Assembly (NCBI RefSeq): GCF_020911925.1
Contig: NZ_CP087134.1
Span: forward strand, 62,001-126,000
Source: Flavobacterium cupriresistens
GTDB taxonomy: Bacteria; Bacteroidota; Bacteroidia; Flavobacteriales; Flavobacteriaceae
Reading direction: 5' to 3'
Length of the DNA stretch: 64,000 nt
How positions within the stretch are numbered: position 1 is the stretch's first letter; every line of letters starts with the position of its first letter. The notes beneath the pieces were generated by a model, which ran no database searches, had not been told where the DNA came from, and was given only the letters and a program-made list of their open reading frames with translations. Position numbers and translations under genes: made by a program. Shown here piece by piece: positions 7,685 to 16,147 of this stretch.

Positions 7685-8647
7685 ATGGTACTTCTTAAAA
7701 AAATAAACAACAAAGCTAAAACAGATCAAAACTCCGGTTTTGGAACCAATGCAAACAGTTATGGCGGAAGATTCGTAAACAAAAACGGAACTGCCAATAT
7801 AGAAAAAAGAGGCATGCATTTATTGCGTCGCATCAGCTGGTACCATACCATGATCGACATGCCTAACTGGAGATTCCTGTCTATTTTGTTTAGTTTTTAT
7901 ATCGCAATCAATTTTGTTTTTGCCGTTCTTTATTACGCAATCGGCATAGAACACCTGGACGGAATTACAACATCTGGTGGTCTTTTGGACCAATTTGGGC
8001 AAGCTTATTTTTTTAGTGCGCAAACCTTTACCACTGTAGGTTATGGGCATATTAGTCCAACCGGTTTTCTAACAAGTGCCTTATCTGCAGCAGAAGCTTT
8101 AATTGGACTACTGAGTTTTGCGATTGCAACGGGTTTATTCTTTGGAAGATTCAGTAAACCGACCGCTTTTTTAAAATTTTCACATAATGCACTAATTTCA
8201 CCTTACGGACAAAACAAAGCTTTAATGATCCGTCTCGTTCCTTTTAAAAATACCAATTTCACAGACGCAACAGCAAAAGTTACCTTAGGAATGAGCATTG
8301 AAGAAGATGGCAAAATGACCAACAAGTTTTATTCCTTAGCATTAGAACTAAGTCATATAAACGCACTCTCGCTAAGCTGGACACTCGTACACCCTATAAC
8401 CGAAGACAGTCCGTTATATAATTTCACTGAAGACGATTTTAAGAAAATACATGGTGAAATCCTGGTCTTCATTACCACTTTTGATGATATGTTCAGCAAT
8501 ACCGTAGCAGCAAGCACCTCGTATACTTTTGATGAAGTTGTTTACGGCGCCAAATTCGAAACTATGTACGACAGAAGTGATGACGGCTCTAAAACCATTC
8601 TACATTTAGACAAATTAAACCGTTTTGATCCCGTAAACCTTGCCTAA
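7685..8647 (+). CDS. Inward-rectifier (Kir-type) potassium channel
   Basis: The roughly 320-residue protein has two membrane helices (about 62-86 and 130-155) flanking a pore loop with the K+ selectivity filter TVGYG at 117-121. A C-terminal cytoplasmic Kir domain follows (about 160-320). It would pass K+ across the inner membrane under control of the cytoplasmic domain, as in bacterial KirBac. The start is placed at ATG 7685. An in-frame TTG at 7664 is part of a TACATTTG promoter element (7659-7666), so it is unlikely to be translated. It lies directly upstream of the light-regulator cluster but has its own promoter. Confidence 0.92.
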   Translation: MVLLKKINNKAKTDQNSGFGTNANSYGGRFVNKNGTANIEKRGMHLLRRISWYHTMIDMPNWRFLSILFSFYIAINFVFAVLYYAIGIEHLDGITTSGGLLDQFGQAYFFSAQTFTTVGYGHISPTGFLTSALSAAEALIGLLSFAIATGLFFGRFSKPTAFLKFSHNALISPYGQNKALMIRLVPFKNTNFTDATAKVTLGMSIEEDGKMTNKFYSLALELSHINALSLSWTLVHPITEDSPLYNFTEDDFKKIHGEILVFITTFDDMFSNTVAASTSYTFDEVVYGAKFETMYDRSDDGSKTILHLDKLNRFDPVNLA

Positions 8648-8693
8648 ACTATCATTTTAGGATTGTTTTAAGACGGTATCTCGGATTTTATTT

Positions 8694-8730
8694 TATTTTT
8701 GTTTACTTAATCACCAAAAATGGTAAACAA
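8694..8730 (+). promoter_or_regulatory. Promoter and candidate operator of the MerR/B12 regulator
   Basis: TATTTTTG (8694-8701) fits the -7 consensus. TTGTTTAC (8699-8706) and GTAAACAA (8723-8730) form an inverted repeat with 8-bp arms and a 16-base spacer that embraces the -7 end and the ATG at 8720. This position would suit autorepression. The operator role is inference. Confidence 0.45.
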
Positions 8731-9619
8731 CATAAAAACTGTTTTCAGCATTAAAGACCTTGAGAACTTATCCGGAATAAAAGCACATACCATTCGTATC
8801 TGGGAAAAAAGATATAACATTCTTGAACCTATGAGAACGGACACCAATATCAGACTTTATAATCTGCAAAATCTCCAGAAACTTTTAAACATAACATTAT
8901 TACACGAGTACGGTTATAAGATTTCTAAAATCGCTACTTATCCTGACGAAAAGATCCCACAATTGGTTCGTGAAATCATTTCAAAAAAGAACTCGCAGAA
9001 CTTCGCCATTACCTCATTTAAAATGGCCATGATGAATTTCGATCAGGAAATATTCTTCAATACTTTTGACTGGTTGATTTCTGAAAAAACATTCAAAGAA
9101 GTTTTCAAAGAACATTTTCTTCCCTTATTAAAAGAATTAGGCTTATTATGGCAATCGGAAACCATAACTCCTGCAAATGAGCATTTCATGAGTCATTTAA
9201 TCAAGCAGAAAATACTCATTTACACCGAAAGCCTTCAAATACAAAAGCCAACCAAAACCGATCGCATTTTTGTTCTTTCCTTACCCTTAAACGAAATTCA
9301 CCAAATCGGATTGCTTTATCTTCAATATGAAATTCTGTCTAAAGGCTACAAAACCATTTATTTAGGAGAAAGCATGCCGGTCGAAAACCTGCAGGATCTC
9401 ACAAAACATTTTGACAATATCACTTTTATATCCTTCATGACTGTTCAGCCGGATCGTAGTGTTATCAATCAATACGTAAAATCAATGGGGCAAAAATTAC
9501 TTCTAAAAAACAACGAAATCTGGCTTATGGGCAAAATGGTCGAACACATTGACCAGAGAAATTTACCGGACAGAATCCGTATTTTCGATTCTATGGACGA
9601 AACAATAGAAAGAATATAA
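8720..9619 (+). CDS. MerR-family regulator with B12-binding photosensory domain (CarH/LitR-like)
   Basis: The 299-residue protein has three parts. The first is a MerR DNA-binding helix-turn-helix (residues about 8-75, GIKAHTIRIWEKRY). The second is a helical cap (about 95-165) containing W144 followed nine residues later by E154-H155, the Wx9EH signature of CarH-type light sensors. The third is a Rossmann B12-binding domain (about 182-290) with E192-I-H194-Q-I-G197, the ExHxxG motif that supplies the lower cobalt ligand. In known CarH proteins, adenosylcobalamin drives tetramer binding to the carotenoid promoter in the dark, and light breaks the Co-C bond and releases the DNA. The gene lies 36 bases before crtI, in keeping with this role. 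Confidence 0.9.
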   Translation: MVNNIKTVFSIKDLENLSGIKAHTIRIWEKRYNILEPMRTDTNIRLYNLQNLQKLLNITLLHEYGYKISKIATYPDEKIPQLVREIISKKNSQNFAITSFKMAMMNFDQEIFFNTFDWLISEKTFKEVFKEHFLPLLKELGLLWQSETITPANEHFMSHLIKQKILIYTESLQIQKPTKTDRIFVLSLPLNEIHQIGLLYLQYEILSKGYKTIYLGESMPVENLQDLTKHFDNITFISFMTVQPDRSVINQYVKSMGQKLLLKNNEIWLMGKMVEHIDQRNLPDRIRIFDSMDETIERI

Positions 9620-9639
9620 AGTTTTGTTTAAAGTTTTTG

Positions 9640-9658
9640 TACATTTGTTAAACAAATG
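9640..9658 (+). promoter_or_regulatory. crtI promoter element overlapped by a perfect palindrome
   Basis: TACATTTG (9640-9647) fits the -7 consensus. CATTTGTT-A-AACAAATG (9642-9658) is a perfect inverted repeat with 8-bp arms that overlaps this element and includes the crtI start codon. A TTTGTTTAAA half-site-like word lies about 20 bases upstream (9623-9632). A good candidate binding site for the upstream B12 regulator. Confidence 0.5.
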
Positions 9659-11122
9659 AAGAAAACCATCATCATAATAGGGTCTGGCTTCTCTGCATTA
9701 GCAGCCTCTTGTTACCTTGCCCAGCAAGGGAACAGTGTTACCATTTATGAAAAAAATGAAACGATTGGTGGTAGAGCCAGACAGTTTAAAAAAGACGGTT
9801 TTACTTTTGATATGGGACCAAGTTGGTATTGGATGCCCGATGTTTTTGAACGTTTCTTTAACGATTTCAACAAAAAACCTTCCGACTATTACGAGCTTAT
9901 TAAACTCAATCCGGCCTACAGGGTTTATTTTGGAGTGGAAGATTTTATAAGTATTTGCGACAACCTTGAAGCCATACAGACTACTTTTGAAACCATCGAA
10001 ACCGGAAGCAGTAAAAAATTAGCCGCTTTCATCAAAGAAGCAAAAAGCAATTACGACATTGCCATTAAAGATTTGGTTTATCGCCCCGGAGTTTCGCCTT
10101 TAGAATTAATCACCCCTCAGACCGCTTTAAAACTAAATCAGTTCTTCAGCACCGTCAGCCGTGATGTCAGAAAGAATTTTAAAAACGAACGTTTGATTCA
10201 AATTCTAGAATTCCCGGTTTTATTTCTTGGAGCAAAACCAACTAAAACGCCATCCTTTTATAACTTCATGAACTATGCCGATTTTGGCTTAGGAACCTGG
10301 CATCCGAAAACCGGCATGTTTGATGTTGTACGTGGAATTGAGAAACTGGCTCTTGAACTTGGAGTTACTATTAAAACCAATTCTGTTATTGAAAAAATAG
10401 TTGTAACCAATAAAATCACAACCGGAGTACTCATCGACGGAAAACATATTCAAGCCGATATTGTTTTAAGCGGTGCCGATTATCATCATACCGAGACTTT
10501 GCTTGACAAACCTCATCGTTCTTATTCTGAAGCTTATTGGGAAAGTCGAACTTTTGCTCCCTCTTCCCTGCTCTTCTTTGTGGGCTTCGACAAAAAAATA
10601 GAAAATACAACACATCACAATCTGTTTTTTGATGTCGATTTTAATCAGCATGCAATTGATATTTACGATCAGCCGAAATGGCCTGAAGCTCCCTTATTCT
10701 ATGCTAATTTTCCATCAAAAACAGATGAAACTGCAGCACCAAAGGGAATGGAAAGTGCATTTTTCCTGATTCCATTAGCTCCCGGAATTAAAGATACTGA
10801 AGCACTTCGAGAAGAATACTTTGAAAAAATAATCACTCGATTTGAACAGATCACGCAGCAAAAAATCAAAAATAATATTATATTTAAGAAGTCATTTTGC
10901 AAAAATGATTTTGTAGCAGATTACAATGCCTACAAAGGAAATGCTTACGGAATGGCAAATACCCTATTGCAAACCGCCTTTTTAAGACCCAAGCTGAAAA
11001 GCAAAAAAGTCAAAAATTTATTTTTCACGGGGCAATTAACTGTTCCGGGTCCGGGTGTACCGCCCGCCTTAATATCAGGAAAATTAGTAGCTGAGTTAAT
11101 TCATAAATCTATTAGATCGTAA
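9656..11122 (+). CDS. crtI: Phytoene desaturase (carotenoid)
   Basis: CrtI introduces double bonds into phytoene to give lycopene (or a shorter product), using FAD at the inner membrane. The 488-residue product has the dinucleotide fold IIIIGSGFSALAASCYLA at residues 4-21, an acidic strand end (TIYEKNETIGGRA) and the DMGPSWYW motif typical of the family. Its C-terminal FAD segment is LFFTGQLTVPGPGVPPALISG. It is followed after only 3 bases by crtB, forming an operon. Expression is likely light-controlled through the palindrome at its start codon. Confidence 0.95.
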   Translation: MKKTIIIIGSGFSALAASCYLAQQGNSVTIYEKNETIGGRARQFKKDGFTFDMGPSWYWMPDVFERFFNDFNKKPSDYYELIKLNPAYRVYFGVEDFISICDNLEAIQTTFETIETGSSKKLAAFIKEAKSNYDIAIKDLVYRPGVSPLELITPQTALKLNQFFSTVSRDVRKNFKNERLIQILEFPVLFLGAKPTKTPSFYNFMNYADFGLGTWHPKTGMFDVVRGIEKLALELGVTIKTNSVIEKIVVTNKITTGVLIDGKHIQADIVLSGADYHHTETLLDKPHRSYSEAYWESRTFAPSSLLFFVGFDKKIENTTHHNLFFDVDFNQHAIDIYDQPKWPEAPLFYANFPSKTDETAAPKGMESAFFLIPLAPGIKDTEALREEYFEKIITRFEQITQQKIKNNIIFKKSFCKNDFVADYNAYKGNAYGMANTLLQTAFLRPKLKSKKVKNLFFTGQLTVPGPGVPPALISGKLVAELIHKSIRS

Positions 11123-11125
11123 AAA

Positions 11126-11965
11126 ATGAAATCACTATTTGACACTGTCTCTTACAGCTGCAGCAAATTGGTTACCAAAAACTACAGCACTTCTTTCTCC
11201 CTCGCCGTACGCATGTTGGCACCAAGCATTAGAGAAGCCATTTACAGCATCTATGGTTTTGTTCGTTTTGCAGATGAAATTGTCGATTCTTTTCAGGATT
11301 ACAATAAAGAATATCTAATAAATGATTTTGAAAAAGAATACTACAAGGCAATGGAAATGGGCATTAGCTTAAATCCTATTTTAAATGCATTCCAGCATAC
11401 GGTAAAACAATACAATATTACAGACGATCTGATTCAGGCCTTTTTAAAAAGCATGAAACTTGATCTCGTAAAATCGACTTACAACACACAAACGGAATAT
11501 GAAGATTACATTTATGGTTCTGCCGATGCTGTCGGATTAATGTGTCTCAAAGTTTTTGTGGCCGGGAAAGATCAGAAATACGAACAACTCAAAGGGGAGG
11601 CCATGCGACTGGGCTCTGCTTTTCAAAAAGTAAATTTTCTACGCGATCTAAAAGAGGACAATCTGATTTTAAACCGCAATTATTTCCCCGGAATCAACTT
11701 AAATTCTTTTGATGAAAATGCAAAAAATGCCATTATCAACGAAATTGAAGAAGATTTCAAAATCGCCTATCAAGGCATCGTAAAACTACCAATTGAAGCT
11801 AAATTCGGAGTGTACACCGCCTTTATTTATTATAAAAAACTATTACAGAAACTCAAAAATACGCCTTATTATGAAATTGGAAATTCGAGAATCCGAGTTT
11901 CAAATTATACAAAAGCCGGGCTTTTGGCGCAGTCTTTTGTAACTTATAAATTGAAACTGGTCTGA
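11126..11965 (+). CDS. crtB: Phytoene synthase
   Basis: CrtB condenses two geranylgeranyl diphosphates to phytoene, the first committed carotenoid step. The 279-residue product has the trans-isoprenyl synthase features: FVRFADEIVDSF with the first Asp-rich motif at about residues 46-57, the GSADAVGLMCL segment (about 130), and the second Asp-rich region NFLRDLKEDN (about 170). It is located 3 bases downstream of crtI and clearly co-transcribed. Length is slightly shorter than average but complete. Confidence 0.95.
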   Translation: MKSLFDTVSYSCSKLVTKNYSTSFSLAVRMLAPSIREAIYSIYGFVRFADEIVDSFQDYNKEYLINDFEKEYYKAMEMGISLNPILNAFQHTVKQYNITDDLIQAFLKSMKLDLVKSTYNTQTEYEDYIYGSADAVGLMCLKVFVAGKDQKYEQLKGEAMRLGSAFQKVNFLRDLKEDNLILNRNYFPGINLNSFDENAKNAIINEIEEDFKIAYQGIVKLPIEAKFGVYTAFIYYKKLLQKLKNTPYYEIGNSRIRVSNYTKAGLLAQSFVTYKLKLV

Positions 11966-12029
11966 TCTTATTTTTATTTTTCAGGGTTATTTTTCAGCCT
12001 TTTTACTGACAACTATACAAAAACATAAA

Positions 12030-12470
12030 ATGATTTCTTTTTTAATTTTTCTAAGTGTTTTTCTGTTTATGGAATGTGTAACGTGGCTTACGCACAAATA
12101 CATTATGCACGGCTTAATGTGGTACTTTCACGCAGATCATCACCAACCCAAATACGAACATACTTTTGAACGTAATGACATTTTCTTTGTCATTTTTGCT
12201 ACTCCGAGTATTGTTCTTTTTTATTTTGGTGTTGAAGGCGGTTTTAATTATTTGTTTTTTATTGCTTGCGGCATTACCCTTTATGGCGTTTGTTATTTTT
12301 TAATACACGACGTACTCATTCATCAGCGTTTTAAATGGTTTAAAAACACCAAAAACAAATACCTCATCGGACTACGAAAGGCACATAAAATGCACCACAA
12401 ACATTTAGGCAAAGAAGACGGAGAGTGTTTTGGAATGTTGTTCGTTCCTTTTAAATATTATAAAATGTAA
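12030..12470 (+). CDS. crtZ: Beta-carotene hydroxylase (fatty acid hydroxylase superfamily)
   Basis: The 146-residue membrane di-iron hydroxylase carries the four His boxes HKYIMH (22-27), HADHH (34-38), HDVLIH and HKMHHKH. Up to four hydrophobic helices surround them. CrtZ hydroxylates the beta rings of beta-carotene to zeaxanthin. With crtI and crtB this gives a zeaxanthin-type yellow pigment route, but no lycopene cyclase gene lies in this window. It follows crtB after 64 bases, probably in the same transcript. Confidence 0.93.
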   Translation: MISFLIFLSVFLFMECVTWLTHKYIMHGLMWYFHADHHQPKYEHTFERNDIFFVIFATPSIVLFYFGVEGGFNYLFFIACGITLYGVCYFLIHDVLIHQRFKWFKNTKNKYLIGLRKAHKMHHKHLGKEDGECFGMLFVPFKYYKM

Positions 12471-12616
12471 TTGTTTTGATACCAGTCTCAGAATAAGTGT
12501 GTTTGTTTCTATCATTTACTTCTTTTACCACTTAAAACATCCTGCATAAATAATTTTTGTTTGAACTCCTGACACAGACGTTGCGAATACTCAGAATTAT
12601 AGCAATACGACACATT

Positions 12617-13084
12617 ATGAAATTATACAAAATAGAAACCACGCAACATATAAATGCAAGTATAGAAGAATGTTGGGATTTCTTTTCCAGCCCAAAAAAT
12701 CTTCAAACTATTACTCCAGACACTATGCGTTTTGAAATTTTAGATTTCGACAACAAACGCATGTATCCCGGTCAAATCATTACTTATACCCTGAAACCGC
12801 TTCTGGGAATTAAAATCTCATGGGCAACCGAAATTACCGTTTCAGTAGAAAATCACTATTTTGTAGACATACAACTTTCTGGTCCTTACAAATTGTGGCA
12901 TCACAAACACTTTTTTGAAACCACGGAAACGGGCGTAAAAATGACCGATATTGTGCATTATGCCTTGCCATTTGGCTATTTAGGACGCATTATGAATAAA
13001 CTGGTTGTAGCAAACAAACTAAAAGCCATTTTTAATTATCGCTATAGCAAAATCGAAGAGCACTTTAACACAAAAGTACAATGA
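12617..13084 (+). CDS. SRPBCC-superfamily ligand-binding protein
   Basis: The 155-residue START/polyketide-cyclase-like fold begins MKLYKIETTQHINASIEECWDFF, and the helix-grip core is recognisable from the WDFFSSPKNL start. Such proteins bind hydrophobic small molecules. A home between crtZ and a photolyase gene suggests a pigment- or lipid-related job, but the ligand is unknown. The start is set at ATG 12617, which matches the fold. A further upstream in-frame TTG (12557) lies within a TAATTTTTG promoter-like element. The last 4 bases overlap the photolyase gene (ATGA), so the two are translationally coupled. Confidence 0.85.
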   Translation: MKLYKIETTQHINASIEECWDFFSSPKNLQTITPDTMRFEILDFDNKRMYPGQIITYTLKPLLGIKISWATEITVSVENHYFVDIQLSGPYKLWHHKHFFETTETGVKMTDIVHYALPFGYLGRIMNKLVVANKLKAIFNYRYSKIEEHFNTKVQ

Positions 13085-14373
13085 AACAAAAAGTGACTAT
13101 TTTCTGGTTCCGACGTGATTTACGACTAGATGATAATGTTGGTTTATTCCATGCATTACATTCTTCGTTCCCGGTAGTTCCAATATTTATTTTTGACGAA
13201 GATATCCTGGAGAGTCTTCCAAAAAGTGATGCAAGGGTAAGTTTTATATACGATTCACTTCAAAAAATAAACGAAGAGCTTCAATTAACAGGGTCTTCTC
13301 TTTTAATTAAAAAAGGAAAAACTACTGAAGTCTGGCACTCTCTTTTAACGGAATATGATATCCAAAATGTAACATTCAATAAGGATTACGAGCCTTATGC
13401 GATAAAACGGGATTTAGAGATTTGTAATTTATTACAACAAAACAGCATTGCTTTTTCATCGTATAAAGATCACGTGATTTTTGAAGAGAAAGAAATCACC
13501 AAGTCAGACGGGCTTCCTTACACGATTTACACTCCATACAAAAACAAATGGCTGGAGAAATACCACTTGAACGGAACTGTGACGGAATGTGACACAAAAC
13601 CTTTGTTTGCTAATTTTGCTAAAAATCAATTTCAATTCCCGGAATTATCCCAAATAGGCTTTGAAAAAAGCACGATAAAAGTACTTCCGCATAACTTAAC
13701 CCAAATTAAAAGCTATAAAGAAACCAGAGACTTTCCGGCTCTGGACAGCACCTCATATCTTTCTCCTCATTTGCGTTTTGGAACGGTTAGTATTCGGAAA
13801 TTAGTGAACTGGGCCAACAAAACAAATCAGACTTTTTTGAGCGAATTAATCTGGCGTGAATTTTTTATTCAAATCCTCTTTAGTTTTCCTAATGTTGTCA
13901 ATCATAATTTCAAATCGGCTTATGATGGCATTCAATGGCGCAATAACGAAGAAGACTTTAAACGTTGGTGTTCGGGCACAACCGGATATCCTATGGTTGA
14001 TGCCGGAATGCGTCAGCTTAACGAAACAGGATACATGCACAATCGGGTACGTATGGTGGTGGCGAGTTTTCTATGTAAACATTTACTCATCAACTGGCAA
14101 TGGGGAGAGGCCTATTTTGCCGAAAAACTATTAGATTTTGAACTGGCATCAAATGTAGGCAACTGGCAATGGGCCGCAGGAACAGGTTGTGATGCAGCAC
14201 CCTATTTCAGAGTCTTTAATCCCGAAATTCAACTAAAGAAATTTGATGACAAAGGAATCTACATCCGTAAATGGATTCCCGAATTTGATTTGGGTTATAA
14301 TGAACCTATGATCGATCATGCTTTTGCAAGAGATCGCGCTATTGCTACTTATAAGGCTGGGATTGTTAAATGA
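13081..14373 (+). CDS. Deoxyribodipyrimidine photolyase / cryptochrome family protein
   Basis: The 430-residue flavoprotein has an N-terminal antenna-binding Rossmann domain (IFWFRRDLRLDDN at residues 7-19) and a C-terminal FAD-binding helical domain with LIWREFFIQ, TGYPMVDAGMRQL, and NWQWAAGTGCDAAPYFRVFNP. Photolyases repair cyclobutane dimers with blue light; related cryptochromes signal. The intact FAD core favours a class I-like photolyase. Placement at the end of a B12-photoreceptor/carotenoid operon makes it part of a light-damage response. It overlaps the preceding gene by 4 bases. Confidence 0.93.
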   Translation: MKQKVTIFWFRRDLRLDDNVGLFHALHSSFPVVPIFIFDEDILESLPKSDARVSFIYDSLQKINEELQLTGSSLLIKKGKTTEVWHSLLTEYDIQNVTFNKDYEPYAIKRDLEICNLLQQNSIAFSSYKDHVIFEEKEITKSDGLPYTIYTPYKNKWLEKYHLNGTVTECDTKPLFANFAKNQFQFPELSQIGFEKSTIKVLPHNLTQIKSYKETRDFPALDSTSYLSPHLRFGTVSIRKLVNWANKTNQTFLSELIWREFFIQILFSFPNVVNHNFKSAYDGIQWRNNEEDFKRWCSGTTGYPMVDAGMRQLNETGYMHNRVRMVVASFLCKHLLINWQWGEAYFAEKLLDFELASNVGNWQWAAGTGCDAAPYFRVFNPEIQLKKFDDKGIYIRKWIPEFDLGYNEPMIDHAFARDRAIATYKAGIVK

Positions 14374-14842
14374 AATTCCAAAGTTTTTAAATTCCAAATT
14401 CCAATTTTGGTGGAGGGGTAATTTCTCTTAGATTTGGGGGATTGGGGAGTTTTTTTTGTTTCAAGTTTCAGGTTTCAGGTTTCAAGTTTCAGGTTTTAGG
14501 TTTCAGGTTTTAGGTTTCAGGTTTTTGCTTCACGCAGATTTGGCAGATTGAGCAGATTTATTCTTGTTTTTTGTCCTTTCGACGAAGGAGAAATCACACA
14601 AGCTGCTCCGTTTCAATTTTCCGCAATATTGTCATCCTGAGGAACGAAGGATCAACGGTATGAATTCAGCAAACGTAAATTCCTTAGTTCCTCAGGATGA
14701 CAAACTATATGAAGTTTCTGGTGTTATTAGTCATGCCTTGAAATCGCAAGGTTGCGCGTGTAACATAAAAAGAAATCTGCTCAATCTCCATGAAGCAAAA
14801 ACCTGAAACCTGAAACTTGAAACCTGAAACAAAAAAAACCTC
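14374..14842. repeat. Large nested inverted-repeat spacer
   Basis: No real gene. TTTCAGGTTTCA/TTTCAAGTTTC runs at 14458-14525 face GAAACCTGAAAC/TTGAAACC runs at 14798-14830. GCAGATT words at 14536-14560 face AAATCTGCTCAATCT at 14773-14787. An inner perfect 15-bp pair GTCATCCTGAGGAAC (14631-14645) / GTTCCTCAGGATGAC (14687-14701) sits at the centre. The block also carries the CCTTTCGACGAAGGAGAAATC word found at 32.3-32.4 kb. Confidence 0.7.
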
Positions 14843-16147
14843 CTAATACTTCAAATAATTCTCCACCGTAATTTTCGCCTTCAGATCAAACATTAAATTA
14901 TACAGTCCAAAGAAAGTTCTATTCATGTAAATAAAGTGCTTAGAACCTCTGTTTCCGTTCATTTTTTTGAGATTCGTATCGTTTGTGAAGCGCTCTCCCA
15001 GTTTGGCGATGCTATCGAAAAAAGTTTCATCGGCGAAATCAAACGTTTCATTTTGAAAAGGTCTGGTGAAAAGAGATAGTAAATCATGAAACATCTCGGT
15101 AAAATATTCAATTTCTGAAGGAGAATCGTCCGGGCGAAGAATTTCTAATTCGAATAATTTCTGATTAAAAAGCGTCTCGTCTGTAATGACATTTTTATTG
15201 ATCAACTCAAAATAAGGCACATAAAACTCTTCTGGAATTTGTTTCATACATCCAAAATCAAGTGCAATCAAATGATTTTGATCGTCTACCAAAAAGTTCC
15301 CGGGATGCGGATCTGCATGAACCTTTCTTAAAACATGAATTTGATACATATAAAAATCCCAAAGTGCCTGTCCAATTGCGTCACCAACTACTTGGTCCGT
15401 ATTTTTGGCGGTAAATTCAGAAAGGTGTATTCCGGTCATCCAATCCATTGTGATGATTTTCTCTGACGAAAATTCAGGATAATAGTTTGGAAAAAGTATG
15501 TTTTCGATTTTACTGCAGGCTTCTACTACTTCCTGGCTTTGTTTTAATTCCAGTAAATAATTCGTTTCTTCGATCAGTTTATCTTCTACTTCTTTAAAAT
15601 ACTTATCAGAGTCTTTCCCTTGCAGATTAAACATTCTGATTGCAATGGGTTTTACCAAAGCCAAATCAGAAGAGATACTATTGGCCACTCCCGGATATTG
15701 AATTTTAACGGCAAGTTTTTTATTATTTTTCACCGCTAAATGCACCTGACCAATACTTGCGGCATTTACAGAATTAGCATTAAACTCATCAAAGATTTCA
15801 TATGGTGTTTTTCCAAAATTCGTTTTAAATGTTTTCAGTACCAAGGGCGCAGAAAGCGGCGGTACAGAAAACTGAGACAACGAAAATTTCTCTACATAAG
15901 CCTGAGGCAGGAAATTCTTGTCCATACTCAGCATTTGCGCTACTTTCAGCGCACTACCTTTTAGACTTTTAAGTCCATCGTAAATATCTTCGGCATTATT
16001 TTCGTTTAGTTTGTCACGAGTCAGATCGGAATTCACCATTTTTTCGGCATAGTGCTTAATGTAGTTAACTCCTATTTTTGCACCGGTCTGAACCAATTTA
16101 CCGGCTCTTTCTATTTTTGAGGTTGGGATATAATCGATTGTTTTCAT
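14843..16147 (-). CDS. ABC1/UbiB-family atypical kinase
   Basis: The 434-residue protein has the UbiB/ABC1 (ADCK) fold marks: a KGSALKVAQMLS segment (family KxGQ region, about residues 48-60), AASIGQVHLAV (the Ala-rich nucleotide loop, about 131), KIQYPG, and the catalytic-like HADPHPGNFLVDD plus ALDFGCMKQ near residues 280-305. The family supports quinone or lipid pathways and is thought to have ATPase rather than classical kinase activity. It is translationally coupled to the upstream TetR gene (TAATG overlap), so the regulator and kinase form one operon. The substrate is not predictable from sequence. Confidence 0.9.
   Translation of the reverse strand: MKTIDYIPTSKIERAGKLVQTGAKIGVNYIKHYAEKMVNSDLTRDKLNENNAEDIYDGLKSLKGSALKVAQMLSMDKNFLPQAYVEKFSLSQFSVPPLSAPLVLKTFKTNFGKTPYEIFDEFNANSVNAASIGQVHLAVKNNKKLAVKIQYPGVANSISSDLALVKPIAIRMFNLQGKDSDKYFKEVEDKLIEETNYLLELKQSQEVVEACSKIENILFPNYYPEFSSEKIITMDWMTGIHLSEFTAKNTDQVVGDAIGQALWDFYMYQIHVLRKVHADPHPGNFLVDDQNHLIALDFGCMKQIPEEFYVPYFELINKNVITDETLFNQKLFELEILRPDDSPSEIEYFTEMFHDLLSLFTRPFQNETFDFADETFFDSIAKLGERFTNDTNLKKMNGNRGSKHFIYMNRTFFGLYNLMFDLKAKITVENYLKY

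Noticed and set aside
10431..10902. Minus-strand open frames within crtI
   Set aside because: Shadows of the crtI reading frame, which is firmly identified on the plus strand.
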